Positions 1 through 10,969 of a stretch of 64,000 bases of DNA are shown here, in pieces. How positions within the stretch are numbered: position 1 is the first letter of the stretch; the number at the start of each line of letters is the position of its first letter. Below the pieces are notes generated by a model. The model saw nothing but the letters and a program-made list of their open reading frames with translations, had not been told where the DNA came from and did not search any database. The stretch lies in the NCBI RefSeq assembly GCF_004138335.1, contig NZ_RYFW01000002.1:167501-231500 (forward strand). Reading direction: 5' to 3'. A program made the position numbers and the translations under genes. This stretch comes from Peristeroidobacter agariperforans (GTDB lineage: Bacteria > Pseudomonadota > Gammaproteobacteria > Steroidobacterales > Steroidobacteraceae).

Positions 1-2554
<2,554 letters not shown>

Positions 2555-2707
2555 ATAACACCCAATCAGCTTGGGTCCCTGTATGGAAACTTGTTGATAC
2601 TCAATGTGACATCGATTCTTTGAATCTGTCGCTGAGTCGAAATGTTGTCAAAACAACTCCGAATTCACTGTGGCCGATAGCAATGTCGACCACGACGTGA
2701 GCCAGTT

Positions 2708-2827
2708 TGCCTGGCGGCAATAGCAAGCAGGAACCACCCGATCCCATATCGAACTCGGAAGTGAAAATGCTGTGCGCCGATGGTAGTGTGCCCTGCGGGC
2801 ATGCAAGAGTAGGTCACTGCCAGGCTC
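2708..2827 (+). rRNA. rrf: 5S ribosomal RNA
   Basis: A sequence of about 120 bases has closing ends TGCCTGGCGGC and CTGCCAGGCTC that pair. The internal landmarks GAACTCGGAAGTGAAA and CGCCGATGGTAGTGTG are typical of gammaproteobacterial 5S. It follows the 23S gene by about 150 bases, and no tRNA lies between them. Confidence 0.96.
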
Positions 2828-2840
2828 TTAAATAAGCGGA

Positions 2841-2873
2841 AGCCCCGCCGGATGATTCCGGCGGGGCTTTTTG
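2841..2873 (+). terminator. Rho-independent terminator of the rRNA operon
   Basis: A perfect 12-bp stem (AGCCCCGCCGGA, loop TGAT, TCCGGCGGGGCT) is followed by a run of five T. It starts 14 bases after the 5S gene, which is the expected place for the end of an rrn transcript. Confidence 0.93.
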
Positions 2874-2943
2874 CTCTTGAGCTTGTCGCCTTTGTAATCG
2901 CTACAACCAACCAATTGCTGCTCAGTAATCAGGGGTTGAGTCA

Positions 2944-3108
2944 ATGAATCCACTGGAACGCCGTCGGCTCGTCAAAGCCCAGGTCGTCGATGTGAAGGTC
3001 GCCAAGGCCGCCGTGAACGCCTCCAGGCGTCAACGAGCCGAGGCCGCGAAAGTCCTTCGCAAGGACATGGCCGCTCAGCACTTCAATCAGCTGCGCGCTG
3101 CCAGCTAA
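2944..3108 (+). CDS. small basic hypothetical protein (54 aa)
   Basis: This is a short ORF beginning MNPLERRRLVKAQ and ending QLRAAS. It is rich in Lys, Arg and Ala and would form one long charged helix without a signal peptide or membrane segment. A purine-rich GGGG stretch lies about 8 bases before the ATG. It sits between the rRNA terminator and the tail of dnaE2 on the other strand, so it is transcribed on its own. I do not recognise the family. The codon use looks native (G/C at most third positions), which supports coding, but its small size leaves doubt. Confidence 0.5.
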   Translation: MNPLERRRLVKAQVVDVKVAKAAVNASRRQRAEAAKVLRKDMAAQHFNQLRAAS

Positions 3109-3173
3109 TCCCCAATTTGCCGTCTTGTTGAGTTTTACAGTCGTGCTGCGCGCGGCTGTCCTGCAATGTTAGA

Positions 3174-6100
3174 TCAGTGGAAGTCGCGCGACTTGCGCGG
3201 CAACGTTCTCACCCAGTGGGAATAGTCCTCCACATCGGTCGCCACTACGTGCACGACCGACTCCACGCTCTGCAATTCCCCGGTTACGACCATGAAGTTC
3301 GACTGCAGGATGCGCTGTCGATAAAGCTCGAAGATCGCTGGCCAGAAAATGATGTTGTTGATGCCGGTCTCGTCTTCCAGCGAGGCGAAGATCACCCCGT
3401 TCGCCGTCTGCGGGTGCTGCAGATGAGTCACCAGTCCTCCCACGCGCACCGTTCGTCCGTGACGCATAGAGTCGAGCTCGCGGCGAGTCGAAATTCCTGA
3501 AGCGCGCAGCTTCGACCGCAACACCGCCATCGGATGCCGGCCCGTGCTCAGTCCCATCTGTCGATAGTCGCGCTGAATCTCCTCCCACTCGGTTGGGATC
3601 GGCAATTGCGGAGAATTTTCTTTAGCGGCATTTCCGGCCAATGCGCCGGGCAGGCTCTCGATCCCCAGCGCGCTCCACAAGGCTTGATTCCGATGCTCGC
3701 TCAAACTGCGGAACGCACCGCTGGTCGCGAGCGCCTTTGCCGCGCGCGACTTCAGTCCCGCGCGATAAGCCACATCTTCTACTGAGGTGAAAGGCGCGAC
3801 AGCGCGCGCGGCGACCACATTCAACGCGTCGTCCTTGCGCAGGCCTTTGATCAGTCGCATGCCCAAGCGAATCGCAAACCAGAGCCCCTTGCTCCCATCG
3901 GGAAGCATGCGCGTGCCATCCAGTTCGAGCGTGCAGTCATAATCGCTCACGGTCACATCGACAGGCAGGACCTTCACCTGCTGCCGCTTCGCCTGCTCGA
4001 GCAACTGCGCCGGCTGGTAGAAACCCATCGGCTGACTGTTGATGAGCCCCGCGATGAATGCCGCGGGTCGATGGCACTTCAGCCAGCTCGAAAAATACGT
4101 CAGCAGCGCGAACGACGCCGAGTGCGATTCGGGGAAGCCATATTCGCCGAAGCCTTCGATCTGCTTGTAGATCTGCTCGGCGAATTCCTTGGTGTAGCCC
4201 CTGGCCAGCATGCCGCTCATGAGCTTGTCGCGATACATGCTCATCTTGCCGCTTCGCTGCCAGGCGCCCATCGCGCGACGCAATTGATCGGCTTCGCCAG
4301 GCGTAAAGCTGGCGGCGACGATAGCGATCTGCATCACCTGCTCCTGGAAGATCGGTACGCCGCGCGTCTTCGCCAGCACGGGACGCAGGTCTTCGCTGGC
4401 ATAGGGAATGTCTTCGTCCTTCATGGAGCGGCGCTGCAGATAGGGATGCACCATGCCGCCCTTGATCGGGCCGGGGCGCACGATGGCGATCTCGATCACC
4501 AGGTCGTAGTAGGTCCTCGGCTTCAGTCGCGGCAGCATGCTCATCTGCGCGCGGGACTCGATCTGGAACACGCCGACGGTATCCGCACGACAAATCATGT
4601 CGTACGTCGGTTCATCGCCGCGCTCGATCTGATCCATCGCTGTGGGGCCTGCTCCGGCCGTCTGCAGGAGCTCGAACGTCTTGCGCATGGCCGTCAGCAT
4701 GCCGAGCGCCAGCACATCGACTTTCAACAGGCCCAGCTCCTCGAGATCGTTCTTGTCCCACTGAATGATGGTGCGCTCGGGCATGGCGGCGTTCTCGATG
4801 GGCACCAGCTCGCTGATCGGCTCTTCGGCGATCACGAAGCCGCCGACGTGTTGCGACAGGTGCCGAGGGAACGTCACCAATTCCTTCACCAGGATGCACA
4901 AACGACGCATGACGATTTCGTCCAGGTGCATGCCCATGGCTTTGATATTGGCGAACAGCCGTTCCCAGTTGTCCCACCAGGCATGCGACTTTGCGAGCCG
5001 GCCGACGACGTCTTCCGTCAGCCCCAATGCCTTGCCGACATCGCGAATGGCGCTGCGCGTTTGATAGGTAATGACAGTGGCAGCGATCGCTGCGCGCGTC
5101 CGGCCATACTTTCTGAAAACATGCTGGATGACTTCCTCGCGGCGTTCGTGCTCGAAGTCCACGTCGATGTCGGGCGGCTCGTCGCGCTCGTCGCTGAGAA
5201 AGCGCTCGAACAGCACGCTGATGTCTTCCGGGTTGACCTCGGTGATGCCCAGCGCATAGCAGACGACGGAGTTCGCCGCCGAGCCGCGTCCCTGGCACAG
5301 GATCGGTTTTTTCTTCGTGCCGTCATCGGCCAGGTCCGAGCGTGCCCACTCGGTGATTTCGTGAACCGTGAGGAAGAAATGCTCGTATCGCTTGCGGTGA
5401 ATCAGCGCGAGCTCTTTCTCGATGATGGCGCGTACCGAGGCCGGTTCGCCCCGAAGCCAGCGTCGCTGAATGCCCAGCTCGGTGAGATTGCGCAGGTGCT
5501 GCGTGGCTGTCATGCCGGCTGGCACGATTTCGTTGGGATAGTTGTATTGCAGGCTACGCAGCGAGAATTCGCAGCGATCGGCAATCCTCAGTGTCTCCTC
5601 GAGCAGATCCGCGGGATACAGATCTGCCAGCACTTCGCGCGGACGCAGATGGCGTTCGGCATTGGGGAACAAGCGATGCCCGGCAGCCGCGATCGTGCAG
5701 CCATGCCGGATGGCGGTCATCGTGTCTTGCAGGGCTCGCCGCGATTCGACATGCATGTGAACATCGCCGCTGGCCACCAACGGCAATCCAAACGACTCGC
5801 CCAATCGGCGCATGGCGGCCAGGTGTTGCCGGTCATCCGGTCGACGCAGCATCTCGACCGCAATCCAGCCGCGGTCGGGAAAGAATTCACATAACCAGCG
5901 CGCCTCGGAAGGCCGGGCATTGCGAGGCGCGATCCACAACGCCAGGCATTCGCTCAGGTCCTTCTCGAAGTGGCTGCGCGTCAGGTCATAAGTGCCCTTG
6001 GTCGATTCGATTCGGCCTTTGGTGATGAGTCCGCAGATCTGCGCATAAGCACGCTGGGACGGCGCGAGCAGCACCAGGTGCAGATCGTTGTGGCAACGAA

Positions 6101-6302
6101 ACTCGGCGCCGATGATGAGCTTCAACTTGCAGTCTTCGGCGGCTTCCAGTGCGCGCACCACGCCGGCCATCGAGCACTCATCCGTAATCGCCAGCGCCGC
6201 ATAGCCGAGATTGTGCGCTTGATAAACCAGCTCACCCGGATGCGAGGCCCCCCGCAGGAACGAGAAGTTGCTGACGCAGTGAAGCTCGGCGTACGAGCTC
6301 AT
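3174..6302 (-). CDS. dnaE2: error-prone DNA polymerase DnaE2 (ImuC)
   Basis: The 1042-aa product is a C-family polymerase of the DnaE2/ImuC type, which copies damaged DNA as part of the SOS mutasome. The N-terminal PHP domain begins with ELHCVSNFSFLRGAS (residues 6-20). The polymerase catalytic carboxylates are visible in PPDIDVDF (376-383; D380 and D382) and in LLKVDVLALG (D529). The length fits the family. The start is the ATG that overlaps the imuB stop (ATGA), giving translational coupling; an in-frame upstream extension runs into imuB and is unlikely. It is the last gene of lexA-imuA-imuB-dnaE2. Known family members act with ImuA and ImuB and cause damage-induced mutation. Confidence 0.97.
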   Translation of the reverse strand: MSSYAELHCVSNFSFLRGASHPGELVYQAHNLGYAALAITDECSMAGVVRALEAAEDCKLKLIIGAEFRCHNDLHLVLLAPSQRAYAQICGLITKGRIESTKGTYDLTRSHFEKDLSECLALWIAPRNARPSEARWLCEFFPDRGWIAVEMLRRPDDRQHLAAMRRLGESFGLPLVASGDVHMHVESRRALQDTMTAIRHGCTIAAAGHRLFPNAERHLRPREVLADLYPADLLEETLRIADRCEFSLRSLQYNYPNEIVPAGMTATQHLRNLTELGIQRRWLRGEPASVRAIIEKELALIHRKRYEHFFLTVHEITEWARSDLADDGTKKKPILCQGRGSAANSVVCYALGITEVNPEDISVLFERFLSDERDEPPDIDVDFEHERREEVIQHVFRKYGRTRAAIAATVITYQTRSAIRDVGKALGLTEDVVGRLAKSHAWWDNWERLFANIKAMGMHLDEIVMRRLCILVKELVTFPRHLSQHVGGFVIAEEPISELVPIENAAMPERTIIQWDKNDLEELGLLKVDVLALGMLTAMRKTFELLQTAGAGPTAMDQIERGDEPTYDMICRADTVGVFQIESRAQMSMLPRLKPRTYYDLVIEIAIVRPGPIKGGMVHPYLQRRSMKDEDIPYASEDLRPVLAKTRGVPIFQEQVMQIAIVAASFTPGEADQLRRAMGAWQRSGKMSMYRDKLMSGMLARGYTKEFAEQIYKQIEGFGEYGFPESHSASFALLTYFSSWLKCHRPAAFIAGLINSQPMGFYQPAQLLEQAKRQQVKVLPVDVTVSDYDCTLELDGTRMLPDGSKGLWFAIRLGMRLIKGLRKDDALNVVAARAVAPFTSVEDVAYRAGLKSRAAKALATSGAFRSLSEHRNQALWSALGIESLPGALAGNAAKENSPQLPIPTEWEEIQRDYRQMGLSTGRHPMAVLRSKLRASGISTRRELDSMRHGRTVRVGGLVTHLQHPQTANGVIFASLEDETGINNIIFWPAIFELYRQRILQSNFMVVTGELQSVESVVHVVATDVEDYSHWVRTLPRKSRDFH

Positions 6303-7732
6303 GACCAGAACCCGTGCAAGTGCCAGCTGCCGTCGCGCAGATCCTTGAAGATCCACAGCGCAGCGCCTTGCTGTGTGCGTGCGATGAAGTAATCGCGCCG
6401 GACATCGCCGCCATCCCACCAGCCGCTTTCGATGCGTTCTGCGCCGGTCAGTGCGGGCATGCCACTGAGCTGCAAAGGCTTCGGCTCGGGCAGCAGCCAC
6501 AAGGGCCGGTCTGGAAAATCCAGCGGTTGACGCTTGGCCTCCGCAGACGCCGTTGCCCAGCTGTGCTCCGGGCGATGCTCGGCAACCGCCATCACGCTGT
6601 GAACCTGGTTTTCTCCCAGGCGCGCGACGATGCGATCGATGGTGTAACCGAGCTCTTCGCTTTGTTCAGTCGCGCCGCTGAGCATGTCCACATTGAGTCC
6701 GGTGGGCATGGCGAACTCGTCGGCCGACAGCTCCAATGCCACCGAGCCCGAAGGCAGCACCGTATGCTCGAGCCGCTCCCGGCCCAAGGTGAGGAAACGT
6801 TCGCTGCTCCGGTCGGGCATCGACAGGCCGACATTGATGACGGTTGCGACGGCATCGCGATGAATGAAACGCAGCGTGAACTTCTGCACTCCCGTATCGC
6901 GAGCCCTCAAAAAGCCGACGAACTCACGCAACATGCGCCGTAAAGGAAACAGCAGCGCTTCGGTGCTGTGAATCTCCGCTTCGAATTCGAAGCGCGCGTG
7001 ATATTGGGGCGGCAGCCGGTAAGTGGGACGTGGATCGGGCGCGGCGCCGGTGAGACGGTCGAGGTAGTTACACACCTCGGGCCCGAAACGTTTCGCCACT
7101 CCGTCGCGAGGCAAAGCCACCAGCAATCCGACGGAGCGGACTCCGACCGTCTGTAATTGTTGAGGAATCCAGGGATCCAGATTCAACCAATCGACGGACA
7201 CGTTTTCGATGCGTGCACGGAGGGCCGCGACCGTTGTGATAGCGACGCGCACGCCGGTACGAGCCAGCAGCGCCGCGCCTTCCAACGTCGGCGCGACGCC
7301 CAGCTGATAGCTATAGGACAACTTACTCAGCTCGGCTTCCAGGTGCTCGATGAGTTTGCGAAAGCCGCCGAACAACCGCAGGCTCGCGCCGATTTCCAAC
7401 CACAACGCTGTGGTTCGCGCGCGCTGCACGTCCGCGAAGACTTCTCCGAGAATCACCGTGCCGCTGAATTGATAAGCCCATGTTGCCAGTCGTTCCAACG
7501 CTGCCTGCTCGGCGGTGAGCCGGCGTTCCATGGCGATCACTTCGGGCAGGATTGCCAGCGCAGTGGTGAAGTTCATCGCCGGTTTCAGCCCGACACGCTC
7601 GGCGGCGGGATTGCAGCAGACGACGGAGCGCACGCTGCCTTCCAATACCGTGACTACGGTGGGCCGCTCGCTCTGCTCACATTGCAAAGCCTCGAGAGGC
7701 AACTGGGGTAGGGTGATACAAAGCCAGAGCAT
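6299..7732 (-). CDS. imuB: Y-family polymerase-like protein ImuB
   Basis: The 477-aa product matches ImuB, a Y-family polymerase relative that has lost catalysis. It serves as the adaptor linking DnaE2, ImuA and the beta clamp. The N-terminus (MLWLCITLPQLPLEAL) replaces the usual DxD start of active Y-family enzymes, as expected for ImuB. The stretch GEVFADVQRARTTALWLEIG and the glycine-rich LRLFGGF are typical of the palm and fingers region. It starts 12 bases after imuA and overlaps dnaE2 by 4 bases. Function is by family knowledge; the lack of catalytic acidic residues at the N-terminus is visible in the sequence. Confidence 0.94.
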   Translation of the reverse strand: MLWLCITLPQLPLEALQCEQSERPTVVTVLEGSVRSVVCCNPAAERVGLKPAMNFTTALAILPEVIAMERRLTAEQAALERLATWAYQFSGTVILGEVFADVQRARTTALWLEIGASLRLFGGFRKLIEHLEAELSKLSYSYQLGVAPTLEGAALLARTGVRVAITTVAALRARIENVSVDWLNLDPWIPQQLQTVGVRSVGLLVALPRDGVAKRFGPEVCNYLDRLTGAAPDPRPTYRLPPQYHARFEFEAEIHSTEALLFPLRRMLREFVGFLRARDTGVQKFTLRFIHRDAVATVINVGLSMPDRSSERFLTLGRERLEHTVLPSGSVALELSADEFAMPTGLNVDMLSGATEQSEELGYTIDRIVARLGENQVHSVMAVAEHRPEHSWATASAEAKRQPLDFPDRPLWLLPEPKPLQLSGMPALTGAERIESGWWDGGDVRRDYFIARTQQGAALWIFKDLRDGSWHLHGFWS

Positions 7733-7744
7733 GGGAAGTCACGC

Positions 7745-8377
7745 TCAAGCACTGGCCAGCGCAGGGGCGATGTCGATGGACATGCCGGCTCGCGCGCCCC
7801 GGCATTTGACCACATCGATGCTCAATTGCCCCGTGACATCGGCCTGCAAGCGCAGCCGGACGGCGGCGGGTGAAGACTCACGAGCCGCACTCGGTTGCCG
7901 ATAAACAAAGCCGATGCTGCTGCCGGCTTCTGCCGCTAGCTGTAGCCGCCGCACTTCACGATCGCGAATCGCGGACGGCCACGCCAGCACCGCGCCAAAA
8001 GATTTACAGCGCAATGTTTGTTCGGCAGACCACAGGATGTCGGCGGCGTTCTGGGCGCGAATGATCCAAAAATGCTCCAGCCGCAGCCCATGGCGAAGCA
8101 GGGCTGGAGCGAACGGAATGTAAGGCGGCGCGATCATGGCGACGTGGCGCTCGCCCTGGGTGATCTTCGCCAGGGCCGGCATCAGCAAGCGCAACTCGCC
8201 GATGCCATCGCTCAGCGGCATCAACTCGACGATGGTTCCCGATTGCCAGCCGCCGCCGGGCAGCACCGCATCGAGACTGGCCGAGCCGCTCGGCTCGACG
8301 CGCGGCGGCGGGCCTTCGCGGCCGCTGCGGCAAAGGCGAGCCAGTTGCTCTAATGTTTCGGCACGAGACGTGCTCAT
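7745..8377 (-). CDS. imuA: mutasome accessory protein ImuA
   Basis: The 210-aa product resembles the RecA-fold protein ImuA. It contains the family pattern SLDAVLPGGGWQSGTIVELM near residues 33-52. The RecA Walker A lysine is absent: GDGIGEL-type residues (SDGIGELRLL) stand where GxxGxGKT would be, which is normal for ImuA. ImuA homologues bind ImuB and RecA and modulate translesion synthesis. It lies 39 bases downstream of lexA and 12 bases upstream of imuB, so the four genes look like one transcript. Confidence 0.9.
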   Translation of the reverse strand: MSTSRAETLEQLARLCRSGREGPPPRVEPSGSASLDAVLPGGGWQSGTIVELMPLSDGIGELRLLMPALAKITQGERHVAMIAPPYIPFAPALLRHGLRLEHFWIIRAQNAADILWSAEQTLRCKSFGAVLAWPSAIRDREVRRLQLAAEAGSSIGFVYRQPSAARESSPAAVRLRLQADVTGQLSIDVVKCRGARAGMSIDIAPALASA

Positions 8378-8416
8378 GGCGAGTGGTGCGAAATATCCAT
8401 CTTTCGCTCCTGCAAA

Positions 8417-9070
8417 TCATCGAACACGGGACAGCGAGGTGCGAATCACTCCGACTGCCAGTCCTTCAATGGACAACTCCTGTTCACGCAAATCGATCTC
8501 GATGGGCCGGTATGCCGCGTTCGCGGGTTCCAGACGCACGATATGACCTTGGCGTTGGTAGTACTTCACCGTCGCCTCGTCCTCATCGACCAGGCGGGCA
8601 ACCACGATCTCGCCGCTGCGGACTTGCGATGTTTGATGAACCGCAAGCAGATCGTGATCGAGGATGTCGGCGTCCTTCATGCTGTCGCCACGAACCCGCA
8701 GTAAGAAATCGGCGTGCGGCTTGAACAGCGAAGCATCGACGGTGACATGCTCTTCTATATGAGAGGTCGCCAGGATCGGCGCGCCGGCGGCGATGCGACC
8801 GAGCAGCGGCAAGCTCAACGCCGACGCTCGGGCGGCGCCAGCAGGCTCGGCGACGAATTCCTCCCGCAGCCGGATGCCCCGTGAAATGCCGGGGACCAGC
8901 TCGATGGCGCCTTTGCTCGCCAGGGCGCGCAGATGCTGGTCGATGCCCTGGCGATTCTTGAGCCCCAGGCCGTCGGCGATTTCTCCACGGGTCGGCGGCA
9001 ACCCGTCGCTATCCATGAAGCGACGGATAAAAGCCAATACTTCCAATTGTTTGCGAGTGAGGTCGGACAT
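8417..9070 (-). CDS. lexA: SOS repressor LexA
   Basis: The 217-aa product has an N-terminal winged helix-turn-helix (TRKQLEVLAFIRRF, then GEIADGLGLKNRQGIDQHL) and a C-terminal S24 peptidase domain. The self-cleavage site is A95-G96 in GRIAAGAP. The catalytic serine is S130 in RVRGDSMKDA and the lysine is K169 in ATVKYY. The start is ATG at 9070; a longer in-frame extension lacks LexA similarity. It is the first gene of the mutasome operon, as with LexA2 of pseudomonads, so the repressor should control itself and the polymerase genes. Whether the genome has a second LexA elsewhere cannot be seen here. Confidence 0.96.
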   Translation of the reverse strand: MSDLTRKQLEVLAFIRRFMDSDGLPPTRGEIADGLGLKNRQGIDQHLRALASKGAIELVPGISRGIRLREEFVAEPAGAARASALSLPLLGRIAAGAPILATSHIEEHVTVDASLFKPHADFLLRVRGDSMKDADILDHDLLAVHQTSQVRSGEIVVARLVDEDEATVKYYQRQGHIVRLEPANAAYRPIEIDLREQELSIEGLAVGVIRTSLSRVR

Positions 9071-9404
9071 GGCGGTCGGCGGTGGAGCCCTGGCCAGGGC
9101 GGTACCAGACAAACGTCTGGTAAGCAGTCTAGGATCCTTTCCGCGGCACCACAAGCACAAATGACACGCCTCGAAACTGAATGCGCGACGCCAGAACGTG
9201 ATCGAGTTGGCGTACGCAAATGCCACTGAATCCCAACGGACCCGTGCTCGCGAATAAGCCGTTGCGAGTATCCCTTAACCTCTTCTTAACGGCTGGCGAA
9301 CTGAAGTGACAGTCTCCGCTATACTTCCGGCTCCCTACACTTCGCTAATCGCACTGACCAACGACGATGCGACGCGAACCACAACAACTCAGAGCCGCCC
9401 GAGA
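9071..9404. other. intergenic region between lexA and the ECF sigma gene
   Basis: This divergent promoter region is 334 bases long. It contains the 20-bp dyad at 9103-9122, paired CTTAAC repeats near 9276-9290 and a TATACT hexamer at 9320-9325 without a clear -35 partner. A GTG at 9306 is in frame with the sigma factor and could add 33 residues, but they are not sigma-like. No other gene was recognised. Confidence 0.5.
9103..9122. promoter_or_regulatory. perfect inverted repeat, candidate LexA operator
   Basis: The arms TACCAGAC and GTCTGGTA are exact inverted repeats separated by AAAC. The repeat lies 33 bases upstream of the lexA ATG. No E. coli-type CTG-N10-CAG box or GTTC-type box was seen in the same interval. 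An autoregulated lexA needs an operator here, so this dyad is the best candidate. Assignment is inference. Confidence 0.55.
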
Positions 9405-9962
9405 ATGACGGACTCAGTACTCGCTCGAGTCGCACAAGGAGATGCGCGTGCCGTGCACGAGTGCATCGATCAGTTCGGCAGTCTCATCTGGTCCATCGCC
9501 CGACGCTTGACGCGCACGCGCGCCGATGCAGAAGACGCCGTGCAGGAAATCTTCACGGATGTCTGGCGCAGCGCTGGCCGCTTCGACCCCAACCAAGGCT
9601 CGGAGAAAGTATTCGTTGCCACCATCGCGCGGCGACGTTTGATCGATCGCATGCGCCGGGCCGCGCATCAGGCGCGCACCGAATCCACTGACGATATTGA
9701 TTCGCTGGGCTGGGCCGATCCGGGCAACAGCGCCGAAGTGTGCGCCGAGGCGTCGGCGGCTGCCCGCGCAGTGATGCAATTACGACCCGAACAACGGCAG
9801 GTGCTGGAGCTTGGAATCCTGCAAGGATTGAGTCATTCGGAAATTGCCGATGTGCTGCAAATGCCGCTCGGTACAGTAAAAACCATGATGCGGCGAGGAT
9901 TGATTCAGGTGCGTGAGTTGATGGGTATTCAGAACGCTGCCTCCGATGGGGTGCGCTCATGA
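9405..9962 (+). CDS. ECF-family RNA polymerase sigma factor
   Basis: The 185-aa product is a two-domain ECF sigma factor. Region 2 is visible as FGSLIWSIARRLTRTRADAED with the downstream VQEIFTDVWRSAGRFDP. Region 4 is PEQRQVLELGILQGLSHSEIADVLQMPLG, containing the DNA-reading helix. The ATG at 9405 gives the standard length; a GTG at 9306 is less likely. Its stop overlaps the next gene's ATG (ATGA), and that gene is an RskA-like anti-sigma factor. The pair is therefore a typical membrane-signal-controlled switch. The target promoters and the inducing signal are not visible. It is near the EPS locus but there is no direct evidence that it controls it. Confidence 0.93.
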   Translation: MTDSVLARVAQGDARAVHECIDQFGSLIWSIARRLTRTRADAEDAVQEIFTDVWRSAGRFDPNQGSEKVFVATIARRRLIDRMRRAAHQARTESTDDIDSLGWADPGNSAEVCAEASAAARAVMQLRPEQRQVLELGILQGLSHSEIADVLQMPLGTVKTMMRRGLIQVRELMGIQNAASDGVRS

Positions 9963-10870
9963 GCAACTCAGTCATGCAGAACCCGAGGCTGGTGGAGTTG
10001 CTGGTGCAGCGGGCCGTGGACGGCTTGAACTCTTCCGAGCGCGCCGAGCTGAAACAGCTGCTCTCCGAAGAGAAATATGTGGACGCCGGTCGTTTCGAAT
10101 ACACCGCCGCCTCCTTACTGCTCGCGGGCGATGTGGAGAACAACACGCCCGAAGAAATGCCATACAGCTTGCGCGAGCGATTGATGGCGCAGGCGGATAA
10201 CGTCGCCGCTTCGATGCCGGCAGCGCCGTCTCGCCAGAACACTTCGCAGCCGCGAGTCATCAGCATCGCGGGTCGTTCACGTTCGACCACTGCAGCGCCA
10301 GTCGCCAGTGCGCTGCCGGCAGCGAAGGCGCCGGCTGCACGCAAGCCGGCTTCATTCGGTGGCAAGGTCGGTTGGTTTGCCGCTGCCGCGAGCGTACTGA
10401 TCGCTCTCGCTGGCTGGTGGCCGCGCTTGCAGAGCGGCGATCCGATGGTCGAGGCGCCGGTGGCCAGCACGCTGGAACAGCAACGACAGGAGCTGCTCGC
10501 CCAACAAGGCGTGCTGCAGCGAACCTGGCAGACCACGCCGGATCCGGCGGCGAGCGGTGTTACCGGCGATGTGGTGTGGGATCAGCGGACTCAGAATGGA
10601 TATCTTCGTTTCCGCGGCCTGCAAGCCAACAACACGGACGAGATGACTTATCAGCTGTGGATCTTCGACGGCACGCGCGATGAGCGCTATCCGATCGACG
10701 GCGGCATCTTCGATATTCCGCCCGGGCAGAGCGAGGTGATCATTCCCATCACCGCCAAACTGCAGGTTCGCAATCCGGCCGCCTTCGCCGTCACCATCGA
10801 GAAGCCCGGCGGCTCCGTCGTCTCCAGCCGCGACCGCATCGTCGTGCTCGCACCCGTCGCCGCGGGTTGA
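9959..10870 (+). CDS. RskA-like membrane anti-sigma factor
   Basis: The 303-aa product has a cytoplasmic N-terminal part (residues 1-130) rich in Ala and Pro after residue 80. One membrane helix follows at about 134-154 (VGWFAAAASVLIALAGWW). The periplasmic C-terminal domain carries the anti-sigma-K pattern LWIFDGTRDERYPIDGG and ends IVVLAPV. RskA-family proteins hold their partner sigma factor at the membrane until released. Translational coupling to the sigma gene by a 4-base overlap supports partnership. No canonical zinc-binding HxxxCxxC motif is present, which is usual for RskA types. Confidence 0.87.
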   Translation: MSNSVMQNPRLVELLVQRAVDGLNSSERAELKQLLSEEKYVDAGRFEYTAASLLLAGDVENNTPEEMPYSLRERLMAQADNVAASMPAAPSRQNTSQPRVISIAGRSRSTTAAPVASALPAAKAPAARKPASFGGKVGWFAAAASVLIALAGWWPRLQSGDPMVEAPVASTLEQQRQELLAQQGVLQRTWQTTPDPAASGVTGDVVWDQRTQNGYLRFRGLQANNTDEMTYQLWIFDGTRDERYPIDGGIFDIPPGQSEVIIPITAKLQVRNPAAFAVTIEKPGGSVVSSRDRIVVLAPVAAG

Positions 10871-10891
10871 TCGCACCGACCCCACCAAAGA

Positions 10892-10919
10892 CATCGGCCC
10901 TCTGCTAGGAGGGCCGATG
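10892..10919. terminator. hairpin between converging genes
   Basis: An 11-bp perfect stem (CATCGGCCCTC / GAGGGCCGATG) with a 6-base loop lies between the anti-sigma gene and the converging sigma-54 activator. Flanking CCCACC and GGTGGG can extend it past a small bulge. There is no T-run on either side, so it may be a weak or bidirectional terminator. Confidence 0.55.
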
Positions 10920-10969
10920 GTGGGTCGACAGCCAGGTGGGGATCTGGCGCTGGTCTCAACTCGAAACGA

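Noticed and set aside
2555-2707. A possible tRNA between 23S and 5S
   Set aside because: No cloverleaf or TTC-type T-loop was seen in this spacer.
4071-5894. A long open frame of more than 600 codons opposite dnaE2
   Set aside because: It is the complement of a well-supported polymerase gene with all its motifs, and the frame has no recognisable protein features.
9306-9404. A GTG at 9306 as the start of the ECF sigma factor
   Set aside because: The 33 added residues are not sigma-like and the ATG at 9405 gives the usual length.
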